DNA of 64,000 nucleotides, from assembly GCA_038093515.1 (NCBI GenBank), contig JBBPSI010000037.1, positions 102,174 to 166,173 on the forward strand, given 5' to 3'. A program made the position numbers and the translations under genes. The notes beneath the pieces are model-generated. The model saw only the letters and a program-made list of their open reading frames with translations, searched no databases and had not been told where the DNA came from. Within the stretch, counting starts at the first letter, position 1. The number at the start of each line of letters is the position of its first letter. Of the stretch, positions 59,871 to 64,000 are shown piece by piece. Source of the DNA: Butyriboletus loyo (lineage: Eukaryota; Basidiomycota; Agaricomycetes; Boletales; Boletaceae).

Positions 59871-60612
59871 CCGAGCCGAGCCGAGCATATTATAGGGCTT
59901 ACGGCCCGGCCTCACGCTGAGACGGGCCGAAAGCCGTGGCTTCGCTGTCAAACGTTTTTTCAAGCCACAGTTATCTAAATGTAAAGCCTTACACCTTCAA
60001 ATCCCAGAATACTTCCGCGGGAAGGTTGGATGTTCACCGGCGGCGAAGCGCCGACACACCCAAAACGGGAGCGAGACTCAGAGATGCCGATAACGCATCC
60101 CGATGTGCTACAGGGTGGTTCTGACCAATAACCGGTTCACTGATGCGCAGCCACCTGACTTCCAGCGTCGATCAGCGTCAGTAACTTAAGGCGTTACGCC
60201 ATACCGACACTAAATACAGCCTGGTACGTCCACCTCCCAGAAGCAATGAGCCGCTACCTCCAGTTTAGGCTACCACGACCCGTACCGCAATATCAGCTCT
60301 CAGAAAAGTGCCTCGTCGTCTTCGTTGCTTGCACTGCCATCCTCTTCGTCGGTGTCTTTGCTCTCGCCAAGAAGCAGTACATCGTGAGTGCACATTCCGA
60401 GTGTTTTCAGGTTATCCAAACCTCGTACGCAGGTCTGACTCACCGCACTGTCATATTCGGCGGCCTTGGACCCACCAACTTGTGTAGTCGTTGCCGTTGC
60501 TCTATCTGATGCTCGACACCCTTCCTTCACAAGCCCCGGCTTTAAGCCGAAGCCGAGCTGGAGCCCTTTGTGACGGCCCGGCTTATGATCTTAACAAGCC
60601 CGAGCCCTGCTT
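59871..60612. mobile_element. Short non-autonomous element with imperfect inverted ends (about 740 bp)
   Basis: The left end has CCGAGCCGAGCCGAGC, then ATATTATAGGGCTTACGGCC. The right end, reverse-complemented, has GGGCTCGGGCTTG, then ATCATAAGCCGGGCCGTCAC. The match is imperfect but both ends combine GAGC/GGGCT repeats with an ATAAGCC/GGCCCGGCC block. There is no transposase. The interior holds a fragment of the same gene found in the 1.8-3.9 kb element. Confidence 0.5.
60235..60510 (+). pseudogene. Fragment of the gene also carried by the 1.8-3.9 kb element
   Basis: TCCCAGAAGCAATGAGCCGC, then GGCTACCACGACCCGTACCG, then CACTGCCATCCTCTTCGTCG aligns with 2941-3080 in the same orientation at high but imperfect identity. 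A frame from 60246 reads MSRYLQFRLPRP, then SEKCLVVFVACTAILFVGVF, but the frame matching the other copy (SQKQ*AATSS) contains a stop, so the open frame is probably fortuitous. Confidence 0.6.
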
Positions 60613-60649
60613 ACTACATGACAGTGGTTGATCAGGTGTCAGAGAGTCG

Positions 60650-62087
60650 ACATTACTCCGGGATATCACATGTGTGACAGCGCACATCATGATTCCGTTT
60701 GTGGAACAGGAGGTACGTTTAGTGCCATGTTGCTTTCCTCTGACGATGTGTTCACCACATTTAGATTGTCGGCGACGATACTACGGCCCTTGACTCTGTC
60801 CTGAAAGCCGACGTTTGGAGAGATCATCTACTCAAAGAGGAAGCCCTCCTAAATGCAAAGCTTGCTGAGCTCGAAAGAGAAGGAGACGATAAGCGATTCG
60901 AAGATGCAAGGGAAGAGGCTGCTACGAGGCTAGCCGAGGTGCACGCCCGGTTAAGTGACATGGACGCGGAAAGTGGTCCTTCGCGAGCCGCGGCGCTTCT
61001 TGCTGGTGAGTTGAGCGGGGAGACAGTAAACGGATTGACATCATGCTGAGAAACATTGTCTTGCAGGTCTCGGTTTCTCCGAAACTGATCAAGCCAAACC
61101 GACCAGGTCGTTTTCAGGAGGTTGGCGGTGTGTATCACTGAGCCGTTAGGCAACAAAATACGTACTCAGTTTTATTCAGCATGCGTCTAGCGCTTGCTCG
61201 AGCACTATTTGTGAAGGTATAGGTTCTTAGGAGATGTTATTCACATCTGTGGTCGACTAACAGGTTGGTAGCCAGCTTTGTTGTTACTCGATGAGCCTTC
61301 CAACCACATCGACTTGAATGCTTTGGCATGGCTAGAAGACTATCTCCAAACGTGGACGGGAACACTCCTCGTTGTATCACACGATCGAGCATTTCTGTGA
61401 GCTTGGCGCAACCCATGTTAGTTTTAGTTTGCAAACCGATGGTGCTCGCAGGGACGCTGTTGGGACTGACATCATCCATCAACATTCTGGGCGTTTAGAT
61501 TATTACAAAGGGTATGTGATAACATTTTGGACGGAATCATGACCCTTGACTCGTTTACCTCATTCAGAAACTTTACCCAGTTCTACTCTACCAAATCAGA
61601 ACGTGACCGGAACATGCGGAAAGAGTACGAAGCACAGATGGATTACCGCAAGCATCTTCAGGCATTCATCGACAGGTGGAGATATAATGCTAATCGAGGT
61701 AGACCGCTGCGTTCGTTTTTTTCCGGGTGTCAAGTTCTGATGTCGTGGTCAGCTGCGCAGGCGCAAGCGAGAATCAAGATTTTGGAAAAGGTCAGTTGTT
61801 CAGATTTGATCCCAGATAGTTGGACCCATGATGAACGCATTCTAGCTGCCAGATCTTGAACCGCCAGAGGAAGATGAAAAAGAAACATTCAAGTTTGTAA
61901 CTCTTTGTCGACCCATGTCGTCCGTGTTTTGACGAAGGTGTTACAGATTCCCGGATACCGAGAAAATATCGCCACCATTGCTGCAATTATCAGGTGTCAA
62001 CTTTGGATATAGCGCAGACCAGATTCTTCTCAAGAATATTGATATCGATATTGGACTGGATTCTCGAATTGCCGTGGTGGGTCCCCC
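60650..62087 (+). pseudogene. Truncated ABCF (Gcn20-type) ATPase gene
   Basis: Exons read STLLRDITC, HIMIPFVEQEIVGDDTTALD, SVLKADVWRDHLLKEEALL, AGLGFSETDQAKPTRSFSGG and WRMRLALARALFVKPALLLL. Next are [60 protein letters not shown] and the linker ending PLLQLSGVNFGYSADQILLK. The last peptide is SRIAVVGP, after which homology stops at about 62087, exactly where Walker A of the second ATPase domain should follow. At the 5' end the first Walker A is degenerate (G-stop-S-G-V-R-E-S-T) and nothing upstream is recognisable. The signature, Walker B and switch of domain 1 are intact. Intact family members act in translation control; this copy cannot hydrolyse ATP. Confidence 0.85.
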
Positions 62088-62550
62088 GTATGGCTGCGCC
62101 TCACCCGTGTCCCAAACACATTACCCGCCTCGTCACGACACATGCGGACTTCACCACGAACAAAGTGTTTGTGTGGGGTCCCGCATGTATACGGACGAGT
62201 TCGTGACAGTGCGACGTGGCTGTGTGCGGTAGTAACTCACTCGGATAACTCTCGGGTATACCTCGAATGGGTACAGGTACAGGTAAGGCTGCCCACACTT
62301 GGCGGTGTATGCCTGTGATAATCCATGATATTCTCTCATGTCTGAGGATGCTTGATATGATTTGATACATATATATTGTCACCCTGTACTTGACTATTAT
62401 CCACTGCAGTCATCTCAATACATTTCAGTTGCTGTGCTACTTGACATGATGGTTATGATTCCAACTCTTACAGACAATGTTACATCTGATTTACAAGACA
62501 TCAAACTTCTGATTCTAAGCTGCTGCCCTTTCCTCAAACTCTTGTTACGC
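62088..62550. other. Unrecognised sequence abutting the ABCF break
   Basis: It begins at the point where ABCF homology ends and shows no gene. It is probably part of an inserted repeat whose far end I cannot place. Confidence 0.4.
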
Positions 62551-62610
62551 AAGCAATGCACAGTTGAATGCCAGTACAAATACTATGTCACACAGGGTCC
62601 ACTACAGTTG
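62551..62610 (+). repeat. Direct repeat, copy 1 (CpG-depleted)
   Basis: AAGCAATGCACAGTTGAATG, then CCAGTACAAATACTATGTCA aligns without gaps to 62941-63000. Its differences are mostly TG or CA where copy 2 has CG. Confidence 0.7.
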
Positions 62611-62940
62611 CTGCGCTACACAAAGCACAGGCGAGTATGAACAAGGAGTTCTAGCTTAGTCCTGTTACAGTTTTACCCCTAAGCGTACCCCGCCACTCGT
62701 TTTCCCACGCTCACGCGTCCCCGCCGCCCCCGCCATCTCGCGATGCTGCCCATCGCCCGCTCCCTAGTCGCCTAGTGGATGTTATCCACTTCCCTGGTCG
62801 TTCCGCAAGTCTCAGTGTCGCTACACTGAGATAGCCCCTGTCTTGTCGCCCTGTCGGGCCGGACCCACAGCTGAGCTGTCGCGTCCTCTTATTCTTTAAC
62901 CAATGACATTTGTTACATCACGTGACTAGCACTGTAACGA

Positions 62941-63000
62941 TAGCAACGCACGGTCGAATGCCAGTACGAATACGACGCCACAAGCGGTCCACAACAGTTG
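62941..63000 (+). repeat. Direct repeat, copy 2 (CpG retained)
   Basis: TAGCAACGCACGGTCGAATG, then CCAGTACGAATACGACGCCA is the partner of 62551-62610, about 390 bases away. Confidence 0.7.
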
Positions 63001-63266
63001 CAGGTATACACAAGTACCTGGCAGATGTAAACTGGAGTCTCAACTTAATCCTCAACTGTTGCCAGCGAATAGACAAGTGGTTAAAACTAGGGAATCCTAG
63101 TCTAACCACGAGCCTTTTTATATTGTACAAGGATGCGCACAGACCATGCTGTGCGTGTGAGGAATTACTATACATGGATAGACTAAAGAAGAGAAGCGCA
63201 GCGGTGATTAACCACACGAGGTGCGGGGATCATAAAGAAGAGAAGTAAACGGAGATTAAATACATG

Positions 63267-63992
63267 TGTTGTGACGTCATAGAGTCTAGGCCTGGTCTAG
63301 GCCATGACATCATATGCTTAGTCAGCAAGAGATCACATGTAAGTTCCCACGATCACGTGCACTATGTCACGTGACCTTTGAAAGCAAAATCGACTAAGTC
63401 CGAAGTGAAAGTGTACGAATAAAATGTTATGATTATAACAAGCACGTGATTAGATTACGACGCGTCAGTACCTTCGCATCGAGACCCGTATCCAAGGGCT
63501 CCGCTGTTCGTGTCCCCTTTGCCCTGTGGGCCGCACCTCGTGGACATCGTCACTTCCTTCGCCTTCTCATTCGCTGACGATGTCGCCATCTTACTCGGAG
63601 CTTTGCTCCCTCGTTACCGGCACTTTGCCGCTTCTCCATTCACCATTATGACTCGAGACGACTCATAACCCTCTGCCTTCACTGCCACGCACAGCTCGGT
63701 CTGTGCACGATATCTATTAGTATATATACTCGCACTTAGACTAGTACGACTTCTCTAGCTAATTCTACGCATCTACCAAGTGCATAGTAATCTAGCAGTA
63801 TACCCTTCATCTGCCGATTGAGCCGATAAGTCTCTACTCGATCTCGACTGGTCGCCACCACTCGACATCTCGAAGACACTTGCTCAGCAGAAGCCCGATA
63901 GCGTCGTCTACGCGAGTCGGCCACTTTCCTCATTAGGCTCGAGCCCCTAGTCAAGTGCTCGCTGCTAGTTATTGTGCGCTATCAGCGTAACA
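63267..63992 (+). mobile_element. LTR-like retroelement terminus
   Basis: A 726-base stretch begins TGTTGTGACG and ends CAGCGTAACA, with the TG...CA and TGTT...AACA termini typical of long terminal repeats. A TATATATA box lies at 63719-63728, three quarters along, as in a U3-R layout. Only eight bases follow before the window ends, so neither a second copy, a primer-binding site nor a target duplication can be checked. Confidence 0.35.
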
Positions 63993-64000
63993 ATGTTATA

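Noticed and set aside
62663..62920. Possible second small LTR between two TGTTACA occurrences
   Set aside because: The repeated TGTTACA is too short to be evidence, and the ends are not inverted or otherwise LTR-like.

Overview
The window is nuclear DNA of a filamentous basidiomycete, most likely an Agaricomycete. Genes are split by many 45-80 bp GT-AG introns. Protein content is fungal throughout: a Yap1/Pap1-type bZIP factor, the Ssn6 co-repressor, Brl1, an Erf4-like subunit, a DUF7704 protein and a Dnmt2. I could rebuild most genes exon by exon because the frames close across the predicted splices. Genus-level placement is not possible from sequence alone.

Layout. 0.4-1.2 kb: PEBP protein. 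1.8-3.9 kb: a terminal-inverted-repeat element carrying a decayed, intron-containing gene. 3.9-10.4 kb: a glycine-rich beta-type protein, a nucleolar-type acidic/basic protein, a DUF7704 membrane protein (minus), and a CofD/UPF0052 protein preceded by a partial copy of its own 5' end and by a relic of the PEBP gene. 12.3-16.3 kb: an orphan low-complexity protein, chorismate synthase (minus) and a SAP30-like protein (plus), the last two divergent. 19.4-24.1 kb: mitochondrial ClpP (minus) and Brl1 (plus), divergent, then a SERF/4F5 protein (minus). 27.3-44.3 kb: a dense block with Ssn6/Cyc8, an Erf4/Golgin-A7 protein, the Yap1-like factor, an ABC half-transporter (minus), Nic96/Nup93 and an SMN-like protein (minus).

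44.7-52 kb is a rearranged metabolic patch. It holds an intact Baeyer-Villiger-type monooxygenase with a broken tandem copy of its 5' end upstream. Beside it is an intact SCP2-type thiolase with a peroxisomal ending and a second, broken thiolase copy whose last exons are inverted. 52.1-59.4 kb has a Dnmt2-type methyltransferase (minus) with a changed motif IV, divergent from a PHD-finger protein, then a FYVE protein. From 59.5 kb to the end the sequence is repeat-rich. It contains a second short element carrying part of the same gene as the 1.8-3.9 kb element, an ABCF (Gcn20-like) fragment that runs from one Walker A site to the next, a repeat pair with CpG-decay differences, and an LTR-like terminus.

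Most intact genes are housekeeping: chromatin and transcription, nuclear pore, RNP assembly, protein quality control, shikimate pathway. The accessory interest lies in gene fragments copied, inverted or captured by repeats. I found no convincing new multi-gene defence or secondary-metabolite system. The large gene-free stretches (10.4-12.2, 17.2-19.4, 22.2-23.8, 24.1-27.3 kb) contain only short uninformative reading frames.
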